Of a stretch of DNA of 64,000 nt, positions 24,538 through 32,750 are shown in pieces; position 1 is the stretch's first letter; each line of letters begins with the position of its first letter. Source of the DNA: Streptomyces goshikiensis (lineage in GTDB: Bacteria > Actinomycetota > Actinomycetes > Streptomycetales > Streptomycetaceae); contig NZ_BMVE01000003.1 of NCBI RefSeq assembly GCF_014650555.1, positions 620,001 through 684,000 on the forward strand, in the 5' to 3' direction. Below the pieces are notes generated by a model that did not search any database, was not told the DNA's origin, and saw nothing but the letters and a program-made list of their open reading frames with translations. A program made the position numbers and the translations under genes.

Positions 24538-25119
24538 ATGGCCCGACCACCCCGCTTCGACACCGACCAGCTCCTCGACGCCGCCGTCGCCCTCGCCGCC
24601 GCCGGGGGACCGGCCGCCGTGACCATGTCGGCGGTCGCCCAGGCCGTCGGCGCGCCGAGCGGCTCGGTCTACCACCGCTTCGCCGGGCGCCCGGCGCTGC
24701 TCGCGGAGGTGTGGCTGCGGACCGTCGAACGGTTCCAGCGGGGCTACCTCGCCGTGCTCGACGGGGAGCCCGACCCGCACCGGGCGGCGCGCGCCGGCTC
24801 CCGGTACGTGGTGGCCTGGAGCCGGGAGAACCCCCGGGAAGCCGCCCTCCTCCTCTACGGGGCCGCCGACTTCGGCCGCGCCGACTGGTCCGGGGAACAC
24901 ACCGCACGCGCCGACTCCGGCAACGGCAGGGTGTTCGCCACCGTGAGCGGCCTGGCACTGGCGCTGGGCGCCACGGACGAGCAGGCCCGGGACCGGGTCA
25001 CCGTGGCGCTGGTCGACCTGCCGCTGTCCGTGGTCCGCCGCCACCTGCGCGCGGGCACGGTCCTGCCGCCGCACGCCGAGTCCCTCGCGGAGGAGTGCAC
25101 GGCGGCCCTCCTGGCCTGA
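24538..25119 (+). CDS. TetR family regulator, probably leaderless
   Basis: 193 residues. The HTH near residues 28-55 reads VTMSAVAQAVGAPSGSVYHR. The C-terminus holds aromatic and acidic residues typical of the ligand pocket (GAADFGRADWSG). Operator DNA reaches to 6 bases before the ATG, leaving no room for a normal ribosome site, so the mRNA is probably leaderless. It should repress itself and the divergent SRPBCC gene. Confidence 0.87.
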   Translation: MARPPRFDTDQLLDAAVALAAAGGPAAVTMSAVAQAVGAPSGSVYHRFAGRPALLAEVWLRTVERFQRGYLAVLDGEPDPHRAARAGSRYVVAWSRENPREAALLLYGAADFGRADWSGEHTARADSGNGRVFATVSGLALALGATDEQARDRVTVALVDLPLSVVRRHLRAGTVLPPHAESLAEECTAALLA

Positions 25120-25284
25120 GCCACGTCGGCCAGGCGCCGCGGCGGCCGACGCACCGTCAACACCTCGCCGGTGACGGCCTCCTGCGGGCGCACCTGGAAC
25201 CCCGGCCGGGTGGATCGGCTCCGAGGTGGACAGGACCCTGCCAGGATGGTGGAGCCGCCTGTTCCCCGTTGCGAGGAGGACGAG

Positions 25285-25830
25285 TTGACCAGTCCCGAGG
25301 CCAAGGGCCCCAAGCTGCCGCCGACCTACCCGCCGAAATCCCCGCCACCGCAGAAGAAGCCCGTGGAGCCGCCCCGGCCCCAGCCGGCCACGAAGCCGGG
25401 CGGTCTGCTCCCCGCTCTGCCGCGGCCCCGGATGCGGATCCGCAACCGCCGGACGGCCGCGCTGACGTTCCGCGCGGACGAATGGGCTCCGGCGAAGGCC
25501 GCCGCCCAGGCCCTGACCGCCGTACGCGGATGGAACCATCCGGGGCTGGACGAGCGGGACCTGGAAACCGCCGTGACGCTCCTGGTCGCCGCGGCCGTAC
25601 GGGAGGGCGGGCGCCGGGTCAGCCTGCACCTCGCCGACCAGTCGGACAAGATCCTGGTGGTCGCGCTCAGCCACCAGCCCGGCCCCGCGCCCGAGGGGGA
25701 GGTGTTCGCCGGTCTCCAGGTCCTCGCGAGCCTCGACAGCTGCGGAGACGACCTCGCGGAGGACGGCCGCCGGCTGTGGGCCCTCCTCGACACGGTCCCA
25801 CGGCCCCGCAGGGCCCCCCGGGTGGCCTAA
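25285..25830 (+). CDS. Pro-rich protein with degenerate RsbW-like ATPase fold
   Basis: 181 residues from the TTG at 25285, which has GGAGG about 6 bases upstream. The first 55 residues are a Pro/Lys-rich disordered segment (PPTYPPKSPPPQKKP). The rest follows the layout of anti-sigma-factor kinases: an N-box-like DLETAVTLLVAAAVREGG, a strand pair VSLHLADQSDKILVVAL, and an end resembling the G-box region of RsbW proteins (DGRRLWALLD). The Asn of the N-box is missing, so kinase activity is doubtful. The relationship is my inference from pattern alone. Confidence 0.5.
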   Translation: MTSPEAKGPKLPPTYPPKSPPPQKKPVEPPRPQPATKPGGLLPALPRPRMRIRNRRTAALTFRADEWAPAKAAAQALTAVRGWNHPGLDERDLETAVTLLVAAAVREGGRRVSLHLADQSDKILVVALSHQPGPAPEGEVFAGLQVLASLDSCGDDLAEDGRRLWALLDTVPRPRRAPRVA

Positions 25831-25851
25831 CGACCGGAAAGGGTCACCGGG

Positions 25852-26235
25852 TCACAGGGGTGGGAGCCGCCGGTGCAAGAGGCAGAATTCGTTGCCTTCC
25901 GGGTCGGCCAGGACGTGCCAGTTCTCGGTGCCGGTCTGGCCGATGTCGACGGGCGTGGCGCCGAGGGCGAGCAGCCGCTCCAGCTCGGCGTCCTGGTCGC
26001 GGTCGGTGGCGTTGACGTCGATGTGCAGCCGGAGCTTCCCGGTCCGCGGTCCGCCGCCGGGGCTGAGGATCAGGGTGGGCTGCGGACCGCCGAAGCCGGC
26101 GCCGGGCGGCCCGATCTCGATGCCCCCGTCCTCTTCCCGGCCGAGCTCGACGTAGCCGAGGACCTCGCTCCAGAACGCGGCGAGCCGCTGGGGCTCGGCG
26201 CAGTCGATGACCAGCTCACTGATGCGGCATGCCAT
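25852..26235 (-). CDS. VOC/glyoxalase-like protein
   Basis: 127 residues. The start MACRISELVIDCAEPQRLAA is typical of the small glyoxalase-6-like VOC proteins, and LHIDVNATDRDQD, then NWHVLADPEGNEFCL near the end, is the second half-site. Metal ligands may be Asp/His/Glu in these places. The ATG at 26235 lacks a strong ribosome site. It lies convergent with the RsbW-like gene. Substrate unknown; such proteins often modify or bind small toxic compounds. Confidence 0.8.
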   Translation of the reverse strand: MACRISELVIDCAEPQRLAAFWSEVLGYVELGREEDGGIEIGPPGAGFGGPQPTLILSPGGGPRTGKLRLHIDVNATDRDQDAELERLLALGATPVDIGQTGTENWHVLADPEGNEFCLLHRRLPPL

Positions 26236-26252
26236 GGCCGGCAGTGTACGCA

Positions 26253-27002
26253 CTACACGGCCACGGGGTCGGGGTCCGGATCCGTGGCCTCCCAGGGCGG
26301 TGCCGCGGCCAGCTCGGTCCAGGCCGCCAGGGCGTCGCCGTCGATGCAGACGATGCCGCAGGCGGCGGCGTATTCGAGGGCCGGCTCGGTGAAGGAGCTG
26401 GTGGTGACGACGACGGCCACATCGGCGTCGTGGACCGCGAAGCACGTTCCGCCGAAACGCTGGAGGTCCTGCGAGCCGACCCGGTTGTCCTCGCAGTAGT
26501 GCTTGCACTGCAGTACCACCCGGAGCCCGTCCGGGGTCGTGGCGAGGACGTCGGCGCCCAAGTCTCCCGCGCCTCCGACGACTTCCACCGGGGTGCAGCC
26601 GTCGCGCACGCAGAGCGCGGCGATGGTGTGCTCGAAGCCGTCGGCGTCCACCGCGGCATGGTCCAGCGCGGTGGCGCCCAGGTCCGGCAGGTCCGGCAGG
26701 TCCGGCGTACCGGACCCGTCCGGCACGGCGGTCTCCGGCCACGGGGCCGGGCCGGGCCCCGCGGCGGGACGCCGCCGGGCGGGAGCCACGCTCCAGCCGG
26801 CGAGCGCCACCGCGCTCAGGAGGATCGCCGCCAGGACGACGGGCACGACCGGAAGCCGCGTCCCGGACGCTCCGACGGCCTTGACGAAGGTGACCAGGCC
26901 GCCCACGACGACCCCGGCGAGTCCGATGGCGAGCACCACGTCCCGCCCGATCGGTGTGCCGCGCCGTCGAGCCCGGTCTCCGCCTGCCTTCGGTATCGCC
27001 AT
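26253..27002 (-). CDS. Membrane-anchored Mrr-type restriction endonuclease-like protein
   Basis: 249 residues. Two hydrophobic segments near residues 20-40 and 50-70 anchor it. After a Pro-rich linker with a PDLPDL repeat comes a PD-(D/E)xK-type domain: DGFEHTIAALCVRDGC, then GAGDLGADVLATT and LQCKHYCED, which supply the D...QxK motif of the Mrr family. It probably acts on DNA at the membrane, as a restriction or defence nuclease (inference). The ATG at 27002 has GGGAGG 8 bases upstream. No methyltransferase partner is adjacent. Confidence 0.75.
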   Translation of the reverse strand: MAIPKAGGDRARRRGTPIGRDVVLAIGLAGVVVGGLVTFVKAVGASGTRLPVVPVVLAAILLSAVALAGWSVAPARRRPAAGPGPAPWPETAVPDGSGTPDLPDLPDLGATALDHAAVDADGFEHTIAALCVRDGCTPVEVVGGAGDLGADVLATTPDGLRVVLQCKHYCEDNRVGSQDLQRFGGTCFAVHDADVAVVVTTSSFTEPALEYAAACGIVCIDGDALAAWTELAAAPPWEATDPDPDPVAV

Positions 27003-27121
27003 GGGGGAACCCTCCCGGTCGTTGCCCGCCGTACGTTCGGCAGCCGCCTTCCCCGTCCGGGCCGGATCATGAGCCGCCGCCTGGCGGGAGCGCGGCCGGC
27101 CCCGCCCGGGGCGGCCGGGAC

Positions 27122-27388
27122 TCAGGCGCCTTGCGTCAGAACGGTGTTGACCAGCCGGAGTTGGTCCTCGGTGAGGTACGGATCCTGTAACTCCACCAGC
27201 TTGCCGTCGATGTGGACGGCGTAACGGAAGCCGTCCGGGACCGGATCCTGACCGCCGGGACCCTCGTTGCTCAGCACGCGCTCGGCCAGCCGCTCCAGTT
27301 CGGTGCCGTCGGGCCGGCACAGCGTGTCGAGGGAACGGCTCCGTTCCCCGCCCGCGAACCCGCCGGTGCGTATGACGGTGATCAGCAT
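27122..27388 (-). CDS. Emfourin-like protease inhibitor
   Basis: 88 residues, no signal peptide. It begins MLITVIRTGGFAGGERSRSL and continues with TELERLAERVLSN and a strand-rich end (YAVHIDGKLVELQDPYL), the layout of the protealysin-inhibitor emfourin family, which blocks M4 thermolysin-like proteases. In many genomes it follows a protease gene, but none is visible here. The ATG at 27388 has AAGGAG 7 bases upstream. The family call rests on pattern recall. Confidence 0.65.
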   Translation of the reverse strand: MLITVIRTGGFAGGERSRSLDTLCRPDGTELERLAERVLSNEGPGGQDPVPDGFRYAVHIDGKLVELQDPYLTEDQLRLVNTVLTQGA

Positions 27389-27460
27389 CGTGAGACTCCT
27401 TGGGGCAGAGCGCCGCCCCTTCGGCCGTCCGGTCGGGCCCGGTCGAGGGAGCGCCGCGTG

Positions 27461-27496
27461 GATGGGTGCTCACCCGTGGAGGGGTGAGCACCCATC
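27461..27496. terminator. Perfect 15-base hairpin terminator
   Basis: GATGGGTGCTCACCC (27461-27475) pairs fully with GGGTGAGCACCCATC (27482-27496) over a 6-base loop. It ends transcription from the response-regulator gene (ending 27598, minus strand) before the emfourin gene. Confidence 0.85.
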
Positions 27497-27597
27497 GTCT
27501 GCCCCCGAAAACGGCGCGTGTGCCCCCTCGCGCCGCAGTCGCCCGGAGATGACCGGAAACCGCTGCCGGGTGCCGGAGCCGGCGCCGGGCGCCGGGT

Positions 27598-28029
27598 TCA
27601 GCCGCGGGGCAGGCGGGCGGCGGTGTCGAGGTAGAAGGAGTCGATGCTCTGGACGGCCCTCTCGAACGCTTCGAGGTTGACGGGTTTGGTGACGTAGGCG
27701 TTGGCACGGCTGTGGTAGGCGCCCGAGATGTCCTCGGGCGCGGACGAGGTGGTGAGGACCACGACGGGGATGGTCCGCAGGTTCTCGTCGTTCTTCAGGA
27801 TCTGGAGGAGATCGCGGCCGTTCATCCTGGGCATGTTGAGGTCGAGGACGATCAGGTCGGGACGGGTGCTCCCGGGAGCGCGCAGGTGCTCCAGGGCGGC
27901 GACTCCGTCGGTGACCTGGATCAGGTTGCGGGACCCGCGCTCGGAGAGCGCCTCCTCGATGAGCATGGCGTCGGCCGCGTCGTCCTCGACGAGCAGGACG
28001 TCGTAGGTGAGGGCGGGGGCACTCGTCAT
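27598..28029 (-). CDS. Single-domain response regulator (CheY/Rcp1-like)
   Basis: 143 residues. Acidic pair VEDDAAD near residue 15, phospho-acceptor in LIVLDLNMPRM near residue 65, conserved T/S in LTTSSAP and Lys in VTKPVN. It has no output domain, so it works by protein contact. The ATG at 28029 has GGAG 6 bases upstream. It diverges from the kinase at 28186; the kinase is the natural phosphodonor (inference). Confidence 0.93.
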   Translation of the reverse strand: MTSAPALTYDVLLVEDDAADAMLIEEALSERGSRNLIQVTDGVAALEHLRAPGSTRPDLIVLDLNMPRMNGRDLLQILKNDENLRTIPVVVLTTSSAPEDISGAYHSRANAYVTKPVNLEAFERAVQSIDSFYLDTAARLPRG

Positions 28030-28185
28030 CTGATGCTCCGTGGGGTGTCGGGGGGAAGGTGCCCGGCGAACCTGGCACTCTGGGCTCTCGGCGGGACCGC
28101 GACAACAATCGTTGTCCGGGGGCGCTCTACAGTATGCAGGCCGCATCATGTTCGGGAGCGGCAGCGACAGCGGAGGGCGTAAGAG

Positions 28186-29796
28186 ATGACCGGCGAAGAG
28201 GGGCTGCCGCGCCCCGGGGCCCCGTCCGGGTGGACGACCCGGCGGTGGCTCCGGGTGGGCGTGGCCGTGTCCTTGGTGGTCCTGACCCTGCTCGGCGTGA
28301 CGGGAGCCTGGGTCCTGGCCCGGACGACCGCCATCAGCCGGGACCTGGTGGACGTGAAGTCTCCCGCCCTGACCACCTCGATCCACCTCGAATCGGCGCT
28401 GCTCAATCAGGAGACCGGAATCCGCGGCTACGGACTCACCGGCAACGCGCAGTTCCTGGTCCCCTACCAGCAGGGCCTCACCGACCAGAAGGCGTTCTCC
28501 GCCCGGCTCGCCGAACTGCTCCACGACGACCCCGGCGGGCTGCGGGACGTACAGGCCGTCGCAGACACGGCGCAGGCCTGGCAGGAGCGGATCGCCCGGC
28601 CCATCGCCGCCGCCACGCCCGTGGCGGCCCCGGCGCTGGCCGCCGAGCGCGCCGCGGAGGGCAAGGCCGCGTTCGACGCCGTGCGCGCCGCGCTGGCCGA
28701 GCAGCAGCGGGAACTCCAGGCCGACCGCGCCCACGCCAGGGACGACCTGACGGCCACCATGCGGCTGCGGAACTGGATCTTCGGCGTGGTCGCGCTGGTC
28801 ATCCTCGGCCTCGCCGGGCTGGTCTTCGAGGGGCTGCGCCGGGGCATCACCACGCCGCTGGCACGGCTCGGCGCGGACGTCCGCAAGGTCTCCGCCGGCG
28901 ACTTCGAGCACCCCGTCACCCCGGCCGGCCCCGCGGACCTGCGCCGGCTCGGCGCGGAGATCGACTCCATGCGCGAACGGCTCGTACGAGAAGCCGCGTT
29001 CATCGAGGAGTCGCGCATGCGCCTCGACGAGCAGGCCGCCGAGCTCAAGCGGTCCAACGCCGAGCTGGAGCAGTTCGCCTACGTGGCCTCCCACGACCTC
29101 CAGGAGCCGCTGCGCAAGGTCTCCAGCTTCACCCAGCTCCTGCAGCGCCGCTACGGGGGGCAGCTCGACGCCCGGGCGGACCAGTACATCGAGTACGCGG
29201 TCGACGGCGCGAACCGCATGCAGGTCCTCATCAACGACCTCCTCGACTTCTCCCGGGTGGGCCGCGTCCACCACACGCACGAGAGCATCGACCTCGACTC
29301 GGTGATGGAGCGGACCCTCTCCGCCCTCAGCGTCGGCATCGAGGAGGCCGGAGCGGTGATCACCCACGACGAGCTGCCGACCCTGGTTGCCGACCCCACG
29401 CAGATGGGGATGCTCTGGCAGAACCTGATCGGCAACGCCGTGAAGTTCCGCCGCCCCGACGAGAGGCCGCAGATCCACGTGTCGGCCGAACGGGAGGGCG
29501 AGCTGTGGCGGTTCGCGGTCACCGACAACGGCATCGGCATCGCCCCCGAGTACGCGGAGAAGGTGTTCGTGATCTTCCAGCGGCTGCACACCAAGGACGC
29601 CTACCACGGCAGCGGGATCGGCCTGGCGATGTGCAAGAAGATCGTCGAGTTCCACGGCGGCACCATCGCCATCGACCCCGACTACCGCGACGGCACCCGC
29701 ATCACCTTCACCCTCGCCGCCGCACCGCCCGAGACCGCGGACCACCACGCGGCACCGGCGGCGCCGGCCCTCGACGGCGGGGAGCGGAAGCCGTGA
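28186..29796 (+). CDS. CHASE3-HAMP histidine kinase
   Basis: 536 residues. TM1 is about 20-45, an extracytoplasmic CHASE3-like helix bundle about 45-190 (includes LNQETGIRGYGLTGN), TM2 about 195-215, then HAMP. The H-box VASHDLQEPLRKV is near residue 302, the N-box LIGNAVKF near 420, then DNGIGI and GSGIGLAM. It senses an unknown external or membrane signal. The ATG at 28186 has GGAGGG upstream. The stop overlaps the following phosphatase gene (GTGA). Confidence 0.93.
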   Translation: MTGEEGLPRPGAPSGWTTRRWLRVGVAVSLVVLTLLGVTGAWVLARTTAISRDLVDVKSPALTTSIHLESALLNQETGIRGYGLTGNAQFLVPYQQGLTDQKAFSARLAELLHDDPGGLRDVQAVADTAQAWQERIARPIAAATPVAAPALAAERAAEGKAAFDAVRAALAEQQRELQADRAHARDDLTATMRLRNWIFGVVALVILGLAGLVFEGLRRGITTPLARLGADVRKVSAGDFEHPVTPAGPADLRRLGAEIDSMRERLVREAAFIEESRMRLDEQAAELKRSNAELEQFAYVASHDLQEPLRKVSSFTQLLQRRYGGQLDARADQYIEYAVDGANRMQVLINDLLDFSRVGRVHHTHESIDLDSVMERTLSALSVGIEEAGAVITHDELPTLVADPTQMGMLWQNLIGNAVKFRRPDERPQIHVSAEREGELWRFAVTDNGIGIAPEYAEKVFVIFQRLHTKDAYHGSGIGLAMCKKIVEFHGGTIAIDPDYRDGTRITFTLAAAPPETADHHAAPAAPALDGGERKP

Positions 29797-30986
29797 GCGA
29801 GCCGACACCGCTGCCGGTCGAGCCGACGTACCGCGTCCTGCTGGTCGAGGACGACGCGGCCGACGCCCTCCTGGTCGAGGAGCTGCTCTACGACACCGGA
29901 CTGCGGTTCGAGCTGACCTCGGCCACGACCCTGGCCCAGGCCCGGCGCGAACTCGCCCACCGCCAGGTCGACTGCATCCTCCTGGACCTGCACCTGCCCG
30001 ACCTCTCGGGGACGAACGGCGTCACCACCGTCCGCGACCTGGCGCCGCACACCGCGGTGATCGTCCTGACCGGCCTGTCCGAGCGGCGGTCGGGCGCCGA
30101 CGCCATGGCCGCCGGCGCCCAGGACTACCTGGTCAAGGGCAAGGTCGACGCGGACCTGCTCCGCCGCACGGTGCGCTACGCCGTCTACCGCAGCCACACC
30201 GAACGCGCGAGCGCCGAAGCCCAGGCCGCCCGCCTGCGGGCCGCCGAGAACGCCCGCCTGGAACGCGGGCTGCTGCCCCAGCCGATGCTCGACACCAGCA
30301 CGGTCACCGTCACCACCCGCTATCTGCCAGGGCGCGAACAGGCCCTGCTCGGCGGCGACTTCCTCGACGTCGTCGAGGGCGACGACGGGCTGCTCCACGC
30401 CGTGGTCGGCGACGTCAGCGGACACGGTCCCGACGCCGCCGCCCTCGGCGTCTGCCTGCGCATCGCCTGGCGGTCCCTGGTCCTCGGCGGACACCGCGGC
30501 CCCGACCTGCTGCACCTCCTGGAGCGCATCCTGGTCGCCGAACGCGGCCCGCAGTTCCTGTTCGCCACCTGCGCCCTGCTCACCCTCGACCAGGCGGGGG
30601 GCACCGCCACCGTGTACCTGGCCGGTCACGACACCCCCCTGATCACCACCGCGGAGGGGACCCGGGAGGCGGCCGCGGCCCATGGCATCGCGCTCGGGAT
30701 CGCCCCGGAGGTGCGTTCCTGGCCGGCCACCGTGATCCCGCTGCCGCCGACCGGGGCCCTGACCCTCTACACCGACGGGCTCACCGAAGGGCACAGCGGG
30801 GCGACGGGCGGCGAACGCCTCGGCGTCGAAGGGCTGCTGGCGCTGATCGAGCGGCTGCCGCCGTCCGACCCGGGCGCCCTCATCGACCTCCTCGTCAAGG
30901 AGACCCGCGCCCGGAACGCCGGCCGCCACACCGACGACCTCGCCGTCCTGCGGCTGGACTGGCACGGCAGGCCGCCGACGGCCTGA
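29793..30986 (+). CDS. Receiver-SpoIIE phosphatase (RsbU-like)
   Basis: 397 residues. Residues 10-130 are a receiver: VEDDAADALL, ILLDLHLPD phospho-acceptor, Lys in LVKGKVD. A short coiled coil follows, and from about 165 a PP2C-type SpoIIE domain: GGDFLDVVEGDDG, GDVSGHGPDAA, FATCALLTLD, and the terminal TDDLAVLRLDW. Such enzymes dephosphorylate anti-sigma antagonists, so the kinase upstream probably controls a sigma-factor partner switch. The GTG at 29793 overlaps the kinase stop. Confidence 0.93.
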   Translation: MSEPTPLPVEPTYRVLLVEDDAADALLVEELLYDTGLRFELTSATTLAQARRELAHRQVDCILLDLHLPDLSGTNGVTTVRDLAPHTAVIVLTGLSERRSGADAMAAGAQDYLVKGKVDADLLRRTVRYAVYRSHTERASAEAQAARLRAAENARLERGLLPQPMLDTSTVTVTTRYLPGREQALLGGDFLDVVEGDDGLLHAVVGDVSGHGPDAAALGVCLRIAWRSLVLGGHRGPDLLHLLERILVAERGPQFLFATCALLTLDQAGGTATVYLAGHDTPLITTAEGTREAAAAHGIALGIAPEVRSWPATVIPLPPTGALTLYTDGLTEGHSGATGGERLGVEGLLALIERLPPSDPGALIDLLVKETRARNAGRHTDDLAVLRLDWHGRPPTA

Positions 30987-30993
30987 CCGCGCC

Positions 30994-31014
30994 GTCAGCC
31001 GGGCGGCGGCTGAC
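30994..31014. terminator. Hairpin after the SpoIIE gene
   Basis: GTCAGCC (30994-31000) pairs with GGCTGAC (31008-31014) over a 7-base loop, 8 bases after the stop codon. Its position and shape fit a rho-independent terminator. Confidence 0.6.
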
Positions 31015-31030
31015 CGGTCCGTCGTGAGAT

Positions 31031-31071
31031 CGGTCCGTGGGGCCTGAACATCTTCACAGGATCACGGACCG
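31031..31071. repeat. Spaced inverted repeat
   Basis: CGGTCCGTG (31031-31039) and CACGGACCG (31063-31071) are perfect inverted copies 23 bases apart. It could be a second terminator stem or a regulator site. The loop is long, so the role is unclear. Confidence 0.5.
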
Positions 31072-31699
31072 TCACGGCCGCCCGCCCGGGCGGCGCGGGC
31101 GTTCGTCCTGGTGCCGGCGCGGCCGCGGGTGTCGGCCGCGCCGGGGTGCGGGGGGAACGGTTGATTCCCGTCATGGAAAAGGGTGCTCTCCGGCCACCGG
31201 CGGCTGGTCTTCGCCGGCTCGGGCGGGACGCGGTGGCCGGCGTCCGCCGGTCCCGTTCCGCGCCTCCTTCACGGCGCGAACCTGCTGTTTCGTTAAATGA
31301 TCAAGACATCCGTCCGCGCGGGCGCGGAGGGCGCGGCTCCCGCGCCACGGGGCAGGCAAGGCCAATACGGGCCAACCTGATTTCGTTGTCGCCCTCGTCG
31401 AATCCGGCCTTAGAGCGGAGATGCGACCTCGTACGGCCTTCAATATTTCCTGATGCGACCGGCCACGTGTTCGTCACCCGATGGAAGTTGTCCGCGAGAC
31501 GCCAGGGGTCCATGAGGCATCGGCCTTACTCACGCGAACCTCGGAAGTCAAGCCTGGTCTCGCCAAACGTGCTCAAGTTAGAGTGCGTTCACCGAGGATT
31601 CGAGGGGGGTGCTCAGTCGTGGCTGAAATCTCAGCGGGGACCGCGCCTGCCATCCGAGCGGGTTGCTTAGCTGACGGTAACGACGAGAGCAAAGAGACA
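31072..31699. promoter_or_regulatory. Long upstream region of the NRPS operon
   Basis: About 630 bases separate the signalling operon from the first biosynthetic gene. From about 31380 to 31750 the GC content falls clearly, a sign of regulatory DNA. A GTG at 31619 with a strong GAGGGGGG site would extend the methyltransferase by 27 residues, but that stretch has poor codon use and a TTA leucine codon (31667-31669). It therefore looks like leader DNA rather than coding. If it is coding, bldA tRNA would control the cluster. Confidence 0.5.
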
Positions 31700-32725
31700 A
31701 TGCAACCAGATTTCGAGCAGCGCCTGATTTCTGCGATCCAGCCCATCAGGCATTTCTTTCTCGCCCAGTGCATAGAGTTCGCCATGTCGAGCGGTCTGCT
31801 GACCCGACTGAGCGAGCCCTCGCCGACCGACGTCGACGGCCTGGCCAAGGACCTGAACCTACACCCCGAGCGGCTCACCGGCCTGCTGCGCTACCTGGAG
31901 GGCGAGGGGATCGTCACCGACTCCGAGGGCGTGCCGGCCATCACCGCCAAGGGCCGCGAACTCCTTGAGTTCCGCCCCTGGTACGAGCTCCTCATCGGCG
32001 GGTACGGCGCCACCCTGCGGGAACTCCCCGAGGTCATGGCCGACCGGAAGCGGTTCGCCTCGCGCAACGGCACCATGGTCGGCCTCGGCAGCTGCGGCAT
32101 GAGCCGCTTCGACGCCGTTCCCCTGGTCAAGCGTCTGATCACCCGTCTTCCCGAGCCGCCCAGCGCCCTGGTGGACCTCGGATGCGGGGACGGCACCTTC
32201 CTCCTCGACCTCTGCGAGGGCGGCAGCCCGGGCATCGGCGTGGACCCGACCGCCGGCAGCATCGACAACGCGCGCCGCGCCGCGGCCGAGCGCGGCATGT
32301 CCGACCAGGTCAGTTTCGTGAACGCGACCGCCGAGGACTACATGGCGCAGGTCAAGGCCGAAGCGGTGGGCGCACCCTGCTTCGTCACGGCGTTCTCGCT
32401 CCAGGAGGTCCTGGAACAGCAGGGCCGCGGCGCCACCGTCGAGGTGGTGCGCACCGCGCTGGCCAGCGCGCCCGGAGCGCACCTCGCGATCGTCGAGGTG
32501 GACCACCGCCCCCTGGACCCGGCCGTCCTGCGGCACGGCCTGGGCAACGCCTACTACAACCCCTACTACTTCCTGCACCGGATCACGGAGCAGCGCCTGG
32601 AGACGCGGGGCTTCTGGGAGGAGCTGATCGCGGAGGCCGGGGGTGATGTCGTGGCATGTCTGACGACCGCGCCCGAGGTCGACTCGACCGGCCTCGAACT
32701 GGGATTTCTGGTACGTGGCCACTAG
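31700..32725 (+). CDS. SAM methyltransferase, 2-ketoarginine (MrsA/ArgM-like) type
   Basis: 341 residues from the ATG at 31700. The N-terminal dimerisation helices carry FEQRLISAIQPIRHFFLAQ, and the SAM-binding loop is VDLGCGDGTFLLDLC near residue 158. The late GLGNAYYNPYYFLHRITEQR is a stretch I associate with 2-ketoarginine methyltransferases (MrsA, ArgM). Those enzymes methylate C3 of 5-guanidino-2-oxopentanoate, which a transaminase then turns into beta-methylarginine. An aminotransferase is encoded at 39076. The ribosome site is weak; GTG 31619 is the alternative start. Substrate identity is inferred. Confidence 0.72.
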   Translation: MQPDFEQRLISAIQPIRHFFLAQCIEFAMSSGLLTRLSEPSPTDVDGLAKDLNLHPERLTGLLRYLEGEGIVTDSEGVPAITAKGRELLEFRPWYELLIGGYGATLRELPEVMADRKRFASRNGTMVGLGSCGMSRFDAVPLVKRLITRLPEPPSALVDLGCGDGTFLLDLCEGGSPGIGVDPTAGSIDNARRAAAERGMSDQVSFVNATAEDYMAQVKAEAVGAPCFVTAFSLQEVLEQQGRGATVEVVRTALASAPGAHLAIVEVDHRPLDPAVLRHGLGNAYYNPYYFLHRITEQRLETRGFWEELIAEAGGDVVACLTTAPEVDSTGLELGFLVRGH

Positions 32726-32750
32726 TACCGGAAAGGAAAGGGTAGGAGAC

